Below, one piece after another: positions 4,472-12,022 of a DNA stretch of 12,022 nucleotides. Source of the DNA: Sutterella sp. (GTDB taxonomy: Bacteria; Pseudomonadota; Gammaproteobacteria; Burkholderiales; Burkholderiaceae_F); the NCBI GenBank assembly GCA_020025955.1, contig JAHHRF010000053.1:1-12022 (forward strand), written 5' to 3'. The position numbers and the translations under genes are program-made. How positions within the stretch are numbered: the stretch's first letter is position 1; every line of letters begins with the position of its first letter. The notes beneath the pieces were generated by a model. That model ran no database searches, was not told the origin of the DNA, and worked only from the letters and a program-made list of their open reading frames with translations.

Positions 4472-4915
4472 ATGTCATCGCACTTTGCGTATGCGGCGAA
4501 AGTTCAACGAACCGGAGTCTCGGGTTATAAGGCCACCTTCACACGTATCGGGGATACCGTTGCGTTTGCCAACTCCCGTGAGGAGCTTGAATATCAAGCG
4601 ATGGAAGCCCTCAAGACGAGTCTGAATCGTTTTATTCGTGAGCGCCAACTTATTCCTGAAGGGTTGCCGATGCGAGCCGATGAGAACACGATTGTCGTGG
4701 AGTTGCCAGTTACGCTCACCGCGAAAGCCTTGCTCATCAATACGATGATCACGCAGCACGTTCGCCCCTCTGAGCTCGCCGATCGCATGGGCACGCCCCG
4801 TCAAGAAGTCTCGCGCATCCTGAACTTCCACCAGAGCACCAAGATTGACACCGTGGTGCGTGCCTTGGAAGTCCTGGGCAAGACCTTAACGGTTTCGTTG
4901 GAGACGCGTATCTAA
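4472..4915 (+). CDS. hicB: HicB-family antitoxin / repressor, no HicA seen
   Basis: 147 residues, close to the usual length of HicB. The N-terminal half (about 5-63) has the HicB partial RNase H-like pattern: GYKATFTRIGDTVAFANS followed by a helix rich in Glu and Ala, ending RQLIPEG. The C-terminal half (about 84-140) is the helix-turn-helix: ELADRMGTPRQEVSRIL (101-117), then STKIDTVVRALEVLGKTL, matching the HicB of enterobacteria (ELARR, KQEITRLFN, ATKIDAV, ALGKEL). HicB normally binds and neutralises the mRNA-cleaving HicA toxin and represses the pair. No roughly 60-codon hicA is visible on either side, so this is an orphan, perhaps a stand-alone regulator. A GGAG ribosome binding site lies 6 bases before the ATG. 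Confidence 0.85.
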   Translation: MSSHFAYAAKVQRTGVSGYKATFTRIGDTVAFANSREELEYQAMEALKTSLNRFIRERQLIPEGLPMRADENTIVVELPVTLTAKALLINTMITQHVRPSELADRMGTPRQEVSRILNFHQSTKIDTVVRALEVLGKTLTVSLETRI

Positions 4916-4960
4916 ACCCTGAAGTGGGAACGTCACCCGACACCTGGGTGAAAAGACAAA

Positions 4961-4990
4961 AGGGGAGCGGGATGTGAACGCCCTTCCCCT
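4961..4990 (+). other. G/C-rich hairpin after hicB
   Basis: AGGGG (4961-4965) pairs with CCCCT (4986-4990), with GGG/CCC inside. No T-tract follows, so it probably protects or structures the 3' end of the hicB message ahead of the true terminator. Confidence 0.35.
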
Positions 4991-5008
4991 GACGAGGCAG
5001 AACGTTGA

Positions 5009-5041
5009 AGCGTTCCCCTAAGCTCGGGGCACGCTTTTTTT
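5009..5041 (+). terminator. hicB terminator
   Basis: AGCGT-T-CCCC (5009-5018) pairs with GGGG-C-ACGCT (5026-5035) across a 7-base loop, and runs straight into seven Ts. A strong intrinsic terminator on the + strand. Confidence 0.85.
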
Positions 5042-5083
5042 CTGACTAATCCACTTTGTTTTTGCCCACCCTAGGGGCGAAAG

Positions 5084-5109
5084 AAAGGGCACCCAGTTGG
5101 GTGCCCTTT
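5084..5109 (-). terminator. Permease terminator, probably bidirectional
   Basis: A perfect 11-bp stem, AAAGGGCACCC with GGGTGCCCTTT, and a 4-base loop, 15 bases past the permease stop. On the minus strand it is followed by CTTTC; on the + strand by GGTTTTTGGG, so it can stop RNA from both sides. Confidence 0.8.
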
Positions 5110-5123
5110 GGTTTTTGGGTCTC

Positions 5124-6509
5124 TTAGGCCTGACGGCGAGCGTCTTCTTTAAAGAAGAGTTGGTACGCCACAGTGGCCACTGCCACCAAGACCAACTGCG
5201 CCACGAAGCTAATCCCACCGTCTTGCGTAAACCAGCTCCCCACGATGATGGCTAAATTGGCCACAATCACAAAGAGGCCATTGAAGGGGTACCACGGCGA
5301 CTGGTAGGTGTGAGAGAGCTTCGGGTACTCCCCACGATTGACGCCCCAGCGATAACGCAATTGGCAAAGCGCAATCAAAATCCAGGCGACACACCCCACC
5401 TGCGCGGTGGAATTCACAAAGAATAAGAATAAGCGCTGGGGACTCACGTCCTGAGCGTAGAGAAACACCACGGCTAAAAGGGCCGTGAAGAAGACCCCGT
5501 AGAAAGGCACCTGACGCGTAGGATGGACGTAGGCAAACACCTTGGGGGCGACACGCGCCGTGGCCATGGACCAGAGCATACGCGAGCACGCATAGAGCGC
5601 AGAGTTTGCCGCCGACAAGGCGGCCGACAAAATCACGCAACGCATGAAGATATCCGCCCCATTAAAGCCCAAACGGTTAAAGACCTCCACAAAGGGGCCC
5701 GAATCCGTCGCCACATAGCCATTGGGATTTAAGAGCGCCAAGATCGCAACCGAAATCACGTAAAAGAGAATCAAGCGAATCCCTAAGCCTTGAATGACTT
5801 TGGGGATGACTTTTTCAGGGTGCTCAGCTTCGCCCGCAACATTACCCACGAGCTCAACCCCTTGGAAGGAATAGACGACCACAGCCATGGAGGCAATCAC
5901 CGCCCCCCAGCCATTGGGAAAGAACGCACCCGACTCGGTGCGCAACGTCGGGACCCAGTCGGTGGTGAGCATCTGGTGCCCAATCAAGGTGGAGCCCGAG
6001 GCAATAAAGAGCACGATCGCAAAGACTTTAATCCCCGCGAGCCAGTATTCCGTTTCCCCAAAGGAGCGGGCACTCAACGCATTAATGATGACTAAGGTGG
6101 GTAAAAAGACCGCCATCCAGCCCCATACAGAAAGCACAGGCCAGAGTTCTGACGCGACCAAGCCTCCCGCTAAGAGCGCCGCCGTCAGGGCAAAGACCCA
6201 ACTGAGCCAATAGATCCACCCGATGACAAAACTTAACCCCGGGCGCTTGAAAAACTTCAAGACGTAATACTGAAAGCTCCCCGCATGCGGAAAGCTCGTC
6301 GACAATTCCCCCAAACACATCATGGTGGCAATCATCACGATGCCCGCACTTAAATAGGCAAGGATCGTCCCCAAGGGCCCTGCCGACGTTAACGGGTCAG
6401 CAATCCCCAAAAAGAGCCCCACCCCGATCGTGCCACCGATACTGATCATCATCAGGTGGCGTGCACGTAAGCTTTGTCGAAGGGCAGTGGTTTTCTTGGG
6501 GGTGGACAT
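5124..6509 (-). CDS. Amino acid permease, APC superfamily (AAT type)
   Basis: 461 residues with about 12 hydrophobic membrane segments, the size of AAT-family proton-coupled permeases such as LysP, GabP, ProY and AroP. Family marks: SLRARHLMMISIGGTIGVG at the N-terminus (13-31), containing the broken first membrane helix that binds the amino acid backbone; CLGELSTSFPHAGSF; GWIYWLSW; SARSFGETEYWLAGIKV; SFQGVELVGNVAGEAEHPEK; and ALSAANSALYACSRMLW. It carries an amino acid into the cell across the inner membrane; which one cannot be told from sequence, though the FGE-EYW and SFQG-EL motifs are shared with LysP-type carriers. The ATG at 6509 gives the standard family N-terminus; an in-frame TTG at 6533 would add eight residues. 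No strong ribosome binding site is seen. Transcribed alone, ending in the hairpin at 5084-5109. Confidence 0.9.
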   Translation of the reverse strand: MSTPKKTTALRQSLRARHLMMISIGGTIGVGLFLGIADPLTSAGPLGTILAYLSAGIVMIATMMCLGELSTSFPHAGSFQYYVLKFFKRPGLSFVIGWIYWLSWVFALTAALLAGGLVASELWPVLSVWGWMAVFLPTLVIINALSARSFGETEYWLAGIKVFAIVLFIASGSTLIGHQMLTTDWVPTLRTESGAFFPNGWGAVIASMAVVVYSFQGVELVGNVAGEAEHPEKVIPKVIQGLGIRLILFYVISVAILALLNPNGYVATDSGPFVEVFNRLGFNGADIFMRCVILSAALSAANSALYACSRMLWSMATARVAPKVFAYVHPTRQVPFYGVFFTALLAVVFLYAQDVSPQRLFLFFVNSTAQVGCVAWILIALCQLRYRWGVNRGEYPKLSHTYQSPWYPFNGLFVIVANLAIIVGSWFTQDGGISFVAQLVLVAVATVAYQLFFKEDARRQA

Positions 6510-6652
6510 AAGGGACTGTAATAAAAGGGGCAAACAAAAGAAGGGGCTAAGTTTAACGCGTCAGCGGGTGGGTTTCCAGAGTTAGTACCCGCTTCTTTGG
6601 GCGTGCGACATGAGAAACCGCAATCAACATCGCGATTTTTTCTACGTCTCTA

Positions 6653-6681
6653 CCTACAAAGTTCTCCTTTTGGCGTGTAGG
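6653..6681. promoter_or_regulatory. Inverted repeat in divergent promoter region
   Basis: CCTACA (6653-6658) and TGTAGG (6676-6681) form a perfect palindrome with a 17-base centre between the divergent permease and NERD-helicase genes. It could bind a dimeric regulator acting on either gene. A possible -10 box TAAAAT (6701-6706) lies 20 bases to the right, without a good -35. Confidence 0.3.
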
Positions 6682-6747
6682 CGATAAGGTCTCGGCACAC
6701 TAAAATACGACGGATACGATTTTTATACCGAATTGGAGCAGCTCACC

Positions 6748-8397
6748 ATGGCGACCCTTATTCCCGAACATTCCCTTCCGGCGACCAGCAACGGCGAACT
6801 CGCCGAATTGGCCGTTGTCGATCTTTTGAAAACGTTACCGGATAGCTTTACCGTCATCCGCAATGTGGACCTTTGCAGCACCACGGGACGTGATCGCACG
6901 GAATTGGATGTCGCGGTAGTAACGCCCGCCGGGGGCTTGGTCGTCATTGAAGTGAAAGCGGGCGACTTAGAGCGCAACATCGAGTCGGGTGACTTGGAGC
7001 GCTTCTATTTGGCGAATCACTGTAAGAATGTGACCTTGCAGCTCACCACGCAGGCGCGCATCATCCGCCAGCGTCTCTATGGGATTCAGGGGAACGTTCC
7101 GATTCTCCACATCCTCGCGTTGCCCACGGGGCACTTGGTGGGTACGGGCGCCCAAAACGCCGACGTCGCCCTCTTTGACCAGGACACCTTGGCGGGGATG
7201 CCCAACCGCATTCACTTGTGGTCGCGCACCAATGCCTTGACGCCGTCGCTCGCCGGTCGCGAAGCCGTGACCGACTTCTTACTCAATAAGTACACGATCA
7301 AGACGGACCCCACGTCGGTGAGCTCCCAGTTGCGTTTAGCCGGGCGCGAGCTCTCTGACGAGTTAGCCCGTTGGGTGATGCGCATGGAAAGCCCCTTGCC
7401 CGTGGTGGAAATTCAGGCGCCCGCTGGGGCTGGCAAGACCGCTCTCGCGTTAAAGCTCTTAGACGAAGCCCATGAAAAGGGCGAGCGCGCTTGCTACTTA
7501 CACTTCACGCGTAACTTAATTGAAACCCTTCGTCGTAAGGGCGTGGGCCAGCACGCGCACTTCTTTGGCACGTGGCATGAATTGGCCTTAGAAATGCACC
7601 CCGACGTGAACTTCCACGAGGGTCGCAACGACGACGTGTGGGAAACGCTCAACACCCTGCTTTGCGAAGACCTTCGTGCGGGTAAGCGCCAGTGGGATCG
7701 CGTCATCATCGACGACGCTCAGGATTTCTGCTTTGAGTGGATTGAAGCCTTGACGCACGCCCTCACCCCGAAGGGCAAGCTCTACGTGTTGACGGATCCG
7801 TATGCCTTAACGTTTGATGACCGTGAACCCGTGGTCTTTAACGAGTCCACCCGCTTTGTGACGCGTGATACCAGTCGCATTCCGCAGCGCCAGGCCGAAG
7901 AAATCAATGGTCTCGGACTCACCACGGAACCCATCGTCTCGAAGAGCCCCTTGGTCGGCGACTACACGGGGATGTTTACCTATGACGGTCCCAACCAGCT
8001 CTTACAAGAAACGAAGAACGCGGTGAAGACGGCGTTGGAGTCGGGCTTCACGGAAGACCAGATTGCGGTGTTAAGTTGGCTTCCCTTTGAAGAAAGCGAA
8101 ATGATTCGCCGTGAACAGATCGGCAAATGCCGCCTTCGTCGTCCGACCACGCAGTTTGACGAAGCGGGGGATCGCATCTTTACCGACGGTGAAGTCTTTG
8201 CGGATACGTTAAACCGCTTCAAGGGCATGCAAGCCCCCTTCGTGATCGTCACGGAAATGCACTTCACGGACTTAAATGAACAAGAACGTGCCCGTCTTTA
8301 CTTGGCGTTAACGCGCGCCTCGCAGCGTACCGCCTTTGTGATGGATCCGAAGAGCTTCGACATTCTGAAGCGCTACATCAACGACTTGGAAAACTAA
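6748..8397 (+). CDS. NERD nuclease-domain / UvrD-like helicase fusion
   Basis: 549 residues. The N-terminus is a NERD domain of the PD-(D/E)XK nuclease fold: GELAELAVVDLL (16-27), then RTELDVAVV with Asp54 and VIEVKAGD with Glu68 and Lys70, the expected D-ExK catalytic set. An ATPase of superfamily 1 follows: Walker A APAGAGKT (224-231), Walker B IIDDAQDF (320-327) in UvrD style, and a C-terminal YLALTRAS (518-525) containing the arginine finger-type motif VI. It probably cuts or processes DNA or RNA using ATP, in the cytoplasm; the substrate is unknown. Related proteins occur in DNA repair and in phage defence, but no other defence gene is seen here. Start: GGAG lies 9 bases before the ATG at 6748; a TTG at 6733 would overlap that site. 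Single-gene unit between a divergent permease and a strong terminator. Confidence 0.85.
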   Translation: MATLIPEHSLPATSNGELAELAVVDLLKTLPDSFTVIRNVDLCSTTGRDRTELDVAVVTPAGGLVVIEVKAGDLERNIESGDLERFYLANHCKNVTLQLTTQARIIRQRLYGIQGNVPILHILALPTGHLVGTGAQNADVALFDQDTLAGMPNRIHLWSRTNALTPSLAGREAVTDFLLNKYTIKTDPTSVSSQLRLAGRELSDELARWVMRMESPLPVVEIQAPAGAGKTALALKLLDEAHEKGERACYLHFTRNLIETLRRKGVGQHAHFFGTWHELALEMHPDVNFHEGRNDDVWETLNTLLCEDLRAGKRQWDRVIIDDAQDFCFEWIEALTHALTPKGKLYVLTDPYALTFDDREPVVFNESTRFVTRDTSRIPQRQAEEINGLGLTTEPIVSKSPLVGDYTGMFTYDGPNQLLQETKNAVKTALESGFTEDQIAVLSWLPFEESEMIRREQIGKCRLRRPTTQFDEAGDRIFTDGEVFADTLNRFKGMQAPFVIVTEMHFTDLNEQERARLYLALTRASQRTAFVMDPKSFDILKRYINDLEN

Positions 8398-8422
8398 GTC
8401 GAGTTTGGTTAGTCCCAATGTG

Positions 8423-8458
8423 AAGAAGGGGAAGGTTTCGAAGCCTTCCCCTTCTTTT
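8423..8458 (+). terminator. Terminator of NERD-helicase gene
   Basis: A perfect 13-bp stem (8423-8435 with 8444-8456; AAGAAGGGGAAGG and its complement), 8-base loop, followed by TTTTGTTGTT. It lies between two convergent genes; the minus side has no real T-tract, so it acts mainly on the + strand gene. Confidence 0.85.
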
Positions 8459-8513
8459 GTTGTTCTTTGCTCTTCTTTGTTTTTCTTTGGTTTATTGGGT
8501 TTTAGATTGGGCG

Positions 8514-9119
8514 TTATTCCCCGCGTTTCGCTAAGAAGCGCTCTAACCACATGAGCCCCACCAAGGTCTTACAGTCCGTGATGAGCCCTTCGTGCGCCAT
8601 GCGTAACGCCTCGTTGAAGGGCACGCGCACGACTTCTAAATATTCGCCGGGGTCCAAGTCTTGTTCGCCCCAGGTGAGGTCTTCGGCGACGAAAATCACA
8701 ATGCGCTCATCGCTATACCCAATGGCGTTACGGACCGTGCCCAATTCGTGCCAAGTCTTGGCGACAATCCCGCACTCTTCTTGGAGTTCACGCTTGGCGG
8801 CCGTCAAGGGGGCTTCATCGTCATCGATTTTGCCCGCAGGGATTTCCCAGAAGGCTTGCTTACAGGGGTGGCGCCACTGGCGCTCAAAAACGAGATTGCC
8901 TTCGCCGTCCAAGGCCAACATCGCTGCGGCCCCTTTGTGGGGAAGCATGTAGCGGCGAGCGGGCTCTCCGCCTGGCAACGTCACCGTTTCCTTGACCAAC
9001 TGCACAAAGCCCGTATCCATCAACACCTCACGCGACGTGGTGGTTTCGGTTAAGGGGTCATTGTCGCGCTCAGCGGGCACCCCATGGGTCATTAACGGAA
9101 AGGGACTAATCTTGGACAT
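8514..9119 (-). CDS. Nudix hydrolase, ADP-ribose pyrophosphatase (NudF-like)
   Basis: 201 residues, close to the 209 of E. coli NudF. A complete Nudix box lies at 96-118: Gly96, five residues, Glu102, seven residues, then RELQEECGI, with the metal-binding glutamates present. Preceding QWRHPCKQAFWEIPAGK is typical of ADP-ribose pyrophosphatases, which split ADP-ribose to AMP and ribose 5-phosphate and so clear a reactive NAD breakdown product. Other sugar nucleotides are possible substrates. The ATG at 9119 has AGAGG 7 bases upstream; an earlier in-frame TTG at 9167 has none and lies on top of the promoter. Divergent from the FAD oxidoreductase gene, convergent with the helicase gene. Confidence 0.9.
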   Translation of the reverse strand: MSKISPFPLMTHGVPAERDNDPLTETTTSREVLMDTGFVQLVKETVTLPGGEPARRYMLPHKGAAAMLALDGEGNLVFERQWRHPCKQAFWEIPAGKIDDDEAPLTAAKRELQEECGIVAKTWHELGTVRNAIGYSDERIVIFVAEDLTWGEQDLDPGEYLEVVRVPFNEALRMAHEGLITDCKTLVGLMWLERFLAKRGE

Positions 9120-9158
9120 CGTTGGGCCTCTAATGAAAAACGTAGATTCACGCATTTC

Positions 9159-9187
9159 ATTATGCAAAGGGATTTGTGAAATGTCAC
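9159..9187 (-). promoter_or_regulatory. Sigma-70-type promoter of the Nudix gene
   Basis: Read on the minus strand: GTGACA (9187-9182), exactly 17 bases, then CATAAT (9164-9159). RNA would start near 9152, leaving a leader of about 33 bases containing the AGAGG ribosome binding site. Confidence 0.6.
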
Positions 9188-9257
9188 GCCTTCTTCGGCC
9201 GTGGGTTTTCCCTTGAGCATGAACGCAACCCGAAACGAGAGCGCTTCCAGTAAAATG

Positions 9258-9272
9258 AGGGGTCTCTCCCCT
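9258..9272 (+). promoter_or_regulatory. Small hairpin and -10 box before FAD oxidoreductase
   Basis: AGGGG-TCTCT-CCCCT is a perfect 5-bp stem-loop ending 18 bases before the start codon. TAAAAT (9251-9256) directly before it is a possible -10 box. If RNA begins near 9263 the hairpin would be cut off, so either the promoter is elsewhere or the hairpin is not transcribed whole. Confidence 0.25.
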
Positions 9273-9290
9273 TTCAACGATCTCTTCTTT

Positions 9291-10475
9291 ATGGACATTC
9301 TTGTTGTCGGCGCTGGGCTCACAGGGCTCTTGACCGCATTAACGCTCAAAGCTCGCGGGCATCACGTCACCCTGTTAGAAGCCGCCACGCAACCTTGCCA
9401 ACAGGCAAGTTACTCGGCCGCAGGCACGTTAAACGCGACAGAACTCTTACACACCGTGCCCGCCACGGGACGACTCTCGCGCTTTATCGGGCGCTTTGCC
9501 GCCAACACCGAAGGGATCCACTTTACGGCCGCCCAAGCCTTGGCGCACCCGCGCTTTATGAAGGCCTTATCCAAAGCCCGTAAGGAAGAAGACAATGACG
9601 CGCGACGTCGTCTCCAAGCGCGTCTTTTAAAAACCGCCACGGAGGGCTGGCGACGTTTTGCCCAAACCCACGGCGTGGACTTACAAGAAACCGCGGGCAC
9701 CTTGGTGATTAACCCCAAAGAAGGGCTCGACTGGGAAACCTTAGGCGAGGTGGAACCTGCGCTCTACAGTGCCACGGGGATCAACACCGTCGAAATCTTG
9801 GCGCAAACGAGTTGGAACGCAAGTTTCGCAGCACGCCAATTAAAGGATCTGTTGAGCACGGGGGAAAATCCCGTCACGCTTCACACGCAAACGGCTGCCA
9901 CGGGGTGGGTGAGTGACGGCGCTCGCATCTTAGGGGTAAAAACACCCAAAGGCACGTTCTTGGCGGACGTCACGGTATTGGCCACCAACGCCATCCCTGC
10001 GTTTGTGAAGGCCGCAACGCTCTACAACGCCCCCACGGTTCCGATTACGCGTGCGCTCTTGAGTGTGGACTTGGTCCCGGAGGCCACCCGTCCTCGCCAT
10101 AGCCTTCAGTGGCCGAGCGGTCAGACGGTGCTCCCCGTCGCCAACTTCCTTCGTTTGATGAGCCCATGGTTCTTGGGCACGCGCGACGAATTGGATTTAG
10201 ATAAGCCCTACCAAGCCTTGTGGCAAACAGGGGTGGAAGTGTTACCAGAAACCGCCCTGTGGAATCAGGGGCGCTACCTCTCGCAAACCGTGCACGCCAC
10301 GCCTGACGGCTTAGCGCTCGTGGGTGCCACTCGTCGCCCGGGGCTCTTTGTGAACCTGGCGGGGGGCGCGCATGGGGCCGACTTGGCGCCCGTCTACGCC
10401 GAGGCCGTATTGCGTGCCATTGAGGGGACGTCGTCTGACGACGATAAGCACCTCGCTCCCGAACGCTTTCACTAA
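9291..10475 (+). CDS. FAD-dependent oxidoreductase, DadA/ThiO-like
   Basis: 394 residues, in the range of D-amino acid dehydrogenases and glycine oxidases of the DAO fold. The N-terminus is a classic FAD-binding Rossmann unit: VVGAGLTGLL (5-14) with Glu30 ending the second strand to hold the adenine ribose. YSAAGTLNATE follows where DadA has SAANAG. Later segments fit DadA: GTLVI, EVEPAL, and near the end PDGLALVGATRRPGLFVN then GGAHGADLAPVYAEAV, the second FAD contact region. It likely oxidises an amine-bearing small molecule such as a D-amino acid, passing electrons to FAD; the substrate is not readable. Longer in-frame starts (9201, 9255) would put residues before the Rossmann strand; none has a good ribosome binding site, including the chosen ATG. 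Single-gene unit. Confidence 0.82.
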   Translation: MDILVVGAGLTGLLTALTLKARGHHVTLLEAATQPCQQASYSAAGTLNATELLHTVPATGRLSRFIGRFAANTEGIHFTAAQALAHPRFMKALSKARKEEDNDARRRLQARLLKTATEGWRRFAQTHGVDLQETAGTLVINPKEGLDWETLGEVEPALYSATGINTVEILAQTSWNASFAARQLKDLLSTGENPVTLHTQTAATGWVSDGARILGVKTPKGTFLADVTVLATNAIPAFVKAATLYNAPTVPITRALLSVDLVPEATRPRHSLQWPSGQTVLPVANFLRLMSPWFLGTRDELDLDKPYQALWQTGVEVLPETALWNQGRYLSQTVHATPDGLALVGATRRPGLFVNLAGGAHGADLAPVYAEAVLRAIEGTSSDDDKHLAPERFH

Positions 10476-10482
10476 TGTTGTG

Positions 10483-10515
10483 ACGCTCATCGACCCTTTG
10501 TCGGTGAGCGTTTTT
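10483..10515 (+). terminator. Terminator of the FAD oxidoreductase gene
   Basis: ACGCTCATCGAC (10483-10494) pairs with GTCGGTGAGCGT (10500-10511), 12 bp with one T-G pair and a 5-base loop, followed by TTTTT. It begins 7 bases after the stop codon. Confidence 0.88.
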
Positions 10516-10547
10516 CTTTCCATTCCAGTGGGAATCCCTAGTGCGCT

Positions 10548-10576
10548 TTGGGACACCACGCGAAAGGGCGTAAAAT
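10548..10576 (+). promoter_or_regulatory. Sigma-70-type promoter of nnr
   Basis: TTGGGA (10548-10553), 17 bases, TAAAAT (10571-10576). RNA would start near 10583, giving a leader of about 100 bases. A palindrome ATTCC/GGAAT (10522-10535) lies just upstream of the -35 box and could be a regulator site. Confidence 0.6.
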
Positions 10577-10610
10577 AGACACATCGTTTTTGACCGAACC
10601 CCGCTTTCTC

Positions 10611-10631
10611 GCCCCTTCCCTTTCAAGGGGC
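10611..10631 (+). other. Hairpin in the nnr leader
   Basis: GCCCCTT (10611-10617) pairs perfectly with AAGGGGC (10625-10631) over a 7-base loop, about 55 bases before the start codon. No T-tract follows, so it is not a terminator; it may stabilise the message. Confidence 0.4.
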
Positions 10632-10685
10632 GTGACCGGGTGGTGAGGTTGACCCCAAAACCCAAAAAAAACAAAAGGACCATCC

Positions 10686-12022
10686 ATGAGCTTGACCATC
10701 CTCAATGCCGATGAACAGACCGAACTCGAACACCGTGCTGCGTCGCGCTTCGGCGAAGACGCCTTAATGCGCCGTGCGGGCGACGCCGCTGCCACGTGGA
10801 TTCTCGATCATTTTGAAGACACGACGCCCGCGGTCACCATTCTCTGTGGGCCAGGCAACAACGGGGGCGACGGCTTACATTGCGCGTTGAAATTAAAAGA
10901 AGCCGGTGCCGACGTTGTGGTGGTGTTGCCGGGGGATCGCACCCCGAGCTCACCGCTCGCGCAACGTGCGCTCGAAGCCTACAAAGCCCAAGGGGGCGAA
11001 GTGGCAAGCGACCCTTACCTCACCCGCAAAGCCGACTGTGTGGTCGACGCTCTCTTTGGCACGGGGCTCAATAAACCCATCAAAGGGGACGACTTGGATG
11101 CCGTCCTCTGGTTTAACGAACGCCATGCCTTGAAAGTGGCCTTAGACATCCCCTCGGGGCTCAACGCCGCAACGGGCCAATGGGTGGGCTCGATCCCGGG
11201 GTGCCGTGCTGACGTCACGATCACGTTCTTATCCGTGAAGACGGGTTTTTACATGAAAGAAGGCGTCGATGCCGTGGGCGACATCGTCTTAAATGAATTA
11301 GACGTCTCCGTTCCCTTAACCCGTTTGTCGGTGATTGGTAAGGACGAATTCCCGTACGTGCAAAACCCGCGCGCTCGCAATTGCCACAAGGGCGACTTCG
11401 GTCACGTGGCGGTGATCGGGGGCGACACGGGCATGGTGGGGGCCGCCATCTTGGCCGCGCGCAGTGCACTCATCCTGGGGGCCGGTCGCGTCACGGTGGA
11501 AACCTTGGCAGAGAATGCCCCCAGTTGGGACCCCACTTTCCCCGAACTCATGTTCGCCCAACAGGTGGACTTAGACACGGTTGACGTCGTTGTGATGGGG
11601 CCGGGGCTCGGGAAATCTGATCGCGCGAAAGCCCGCTTGGTGGAAGTGTTAGCGTTAAAGAAGCCCGTCGTGTTGGATGCCGATGCGCTTAACCTCATCA
11701 GTGACGACATGAAGCTTCAAGACCAGCTCTTGGCACGCGTGGACGCCACCGTCATTACGCCGCATCCCGGCGAAGCGGCTCGCCTCTTACGCCGTTCGGT
11801 CGCTGAGGTTGAAGTCGACCGTGTGGCCGCCTCGCGAGAACTCGCCGTCCAGTCGGGCGCCATGGTGGTCTTAAAGGGGGCTGGCACCGTGATTTCGTTA
11901 AAGAGTGCACGCTCGTGGATTAACCCGACGGGCAGTGCCGCCTTAGCGACGGCGGGCTCGGGCGACGTGCTCGCTGGCATGATCGGGGCCTTCTTTGCAC
12001 AACGCTTTGATATGGGTGAGGC
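10686..12022 (+). CDS. nnr: Bifunctional NAD(P)HX epimerase/dehydratase, 3' end missing
   Basis: 445 complete codons are visible and the frame runs off the window; full-length Nnr is about 500-515 residues. The N-terminal epimerase (YjeF_N, about 1-215) shows GPGNNGGDG (55-63), DALFGTGL and ALDIPSGLNAATG. The C-terminal ADP-dependent dehydratase (from about 236) shows HKGDFGHVAVIGGDTG, ILGAGRVTVE, GPGLGK, VVLDADALNLI, TPHPGEAARLL, VLKGAGTVI and TAGSGDVLAG with the catalytic aspartate at 427. The enzyme converts hydrated, damaged NADH and NADPH back to the normal cofactors in the cytoplasm. The usual GN before the last motif reads GS here. AGGA lies 6 bases before the ATG. It has its own promoter and is separated from the gene before it by a strong terminator. 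Confidence 0.93.
   Translation, partial: MSLTILNADEQTELEHRAASRFGEDALMRRAGDAAATWILDHFEDTTPAVTILCGPGNNGGDGLHCALKLKEAGADVVVVLPGDRTPSSPLAQRALEAYKAQGGEVASDPYLTRKADCVVDALFGTGLNKPIKGDDLDAVLWFNERHALKVALDIPSGLNAATGQWVGSIPGCRADVTITFLSVKTGFYMKEGVDAVGDIVLNELDVSVPLTRLSVIGKDEFPYVQNPRARNCHKGDFGHVAVIGGDTGMVGAAILAARSALILGAGRVTVETLAENAPSWDPTFPELMFAQQVDLDTVDVVVMGPGLGKSDRAKARLVEVLALKKPVVLDADALNLISDDMKLQDQLLARVDATVITPHPGEAARLLRRSVAEVEVDRVAASRELAVQSGAMVVLKGAGTVISLKSARSWINPTGSAALATAGSGDVLAGMIGAFFAQRFDMGE

Noticed and set aside
3738..4941. A 13-base direct repeat AACGTCACCCGAC at 3738-3750 and 4929-4941 bracketing the AT-rich segment and hicB, as possible attachment sites
   Set aside because: About one such match is expected by chance in 12 kb, the repeat does not extend, and no integrase or tRNA gene lies nearby.
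5209..6318. Other long frames within the permease gene on both strands
   Set aside because: They overlap a complete, clearly recognisable permease and have no family features or ribosome binding sites of their own.
10045..10683. A 212-codon minus-strand frame across the end of the FAD oxidoreductase gene and the nnr promoter
   Set aside because: It is an antisense shadow in G/C-rich coding DNA, rich in Arg/Pro/Ser, and runs through a strong terminator and a promoter.

Overview
The window looks like chromosomal DNA from a Gram-negative proteobacterium. A beta-proteobacterium of the Sutterellaceae type is my guess from the style of the proteins; no rRNA or other marker is present to confirm it. 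It has two halves. Positions 1 to about 4470 are accessory in character: a degenerate left end, an array of small unknown genes, and AT-rich DNA without clear genes. From about 4470 to the end the genes are widely spaced, compact and mostly recognisable, and most are bounded by strong hairpin terminators.

The most unusual part is 564-3794. Eight small genes (91-103 codons) lie head to tail on the + strand in the order A1-B1-A2-B2-B3-B4-B5-B6. A1 and A2 are one family and B1-B6 another, and a shared motif layout suggests both come from one ancestor. I recognise no known family. The B copies differ mostly in their N-terminal halves, while a C-terminal block is invariant and tail variants are shuffled between copies, as expected from gene conversion. 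Five spacers repeat the same ribosome binding site and the same roughly 35-nt hairpin; in one, both sides of a stem change together (GGC/GCC to AGC/GCT). Upstream of A1 is a leader that can fold either as a 79-nt three-way junction or as an intrinsic terminator, so the operon may be controlled by attenuation. A hairpin terminator closes the array near 3794. Left of the array, two related GGCGTACCC-containing repeats and a short minus-strand reading frame suggest the decayed end of an IS200/IS605-like element; this is tentative.

Positions 3795-4471 are AT-rich and hold several inverted repeats, a possible small RNA (about 4174-4307) and the control region of hicB. hicB encodes a HicB-type antitoxin/repressor with no hicA toxin visible beside it.

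The right half contains, in order: an AAT-type amino acid permease (minus); a single-gene unit for a NERD nuclease fused to a UvrD-like helicase (plus); a NudF-like Nudix hydrolase (minus), divergent from an FAD-dependent DadA/ThiO-like oxidoreductase (plus); and nnr, the bifunctional NAD(P)HX repair enzyme, cut off by the window end. The Nudix enzyme and Nnr both deal with damaged or unwanted nucleotide cofactors, but they are separate transcription units here and no joint pathway can be claimed.
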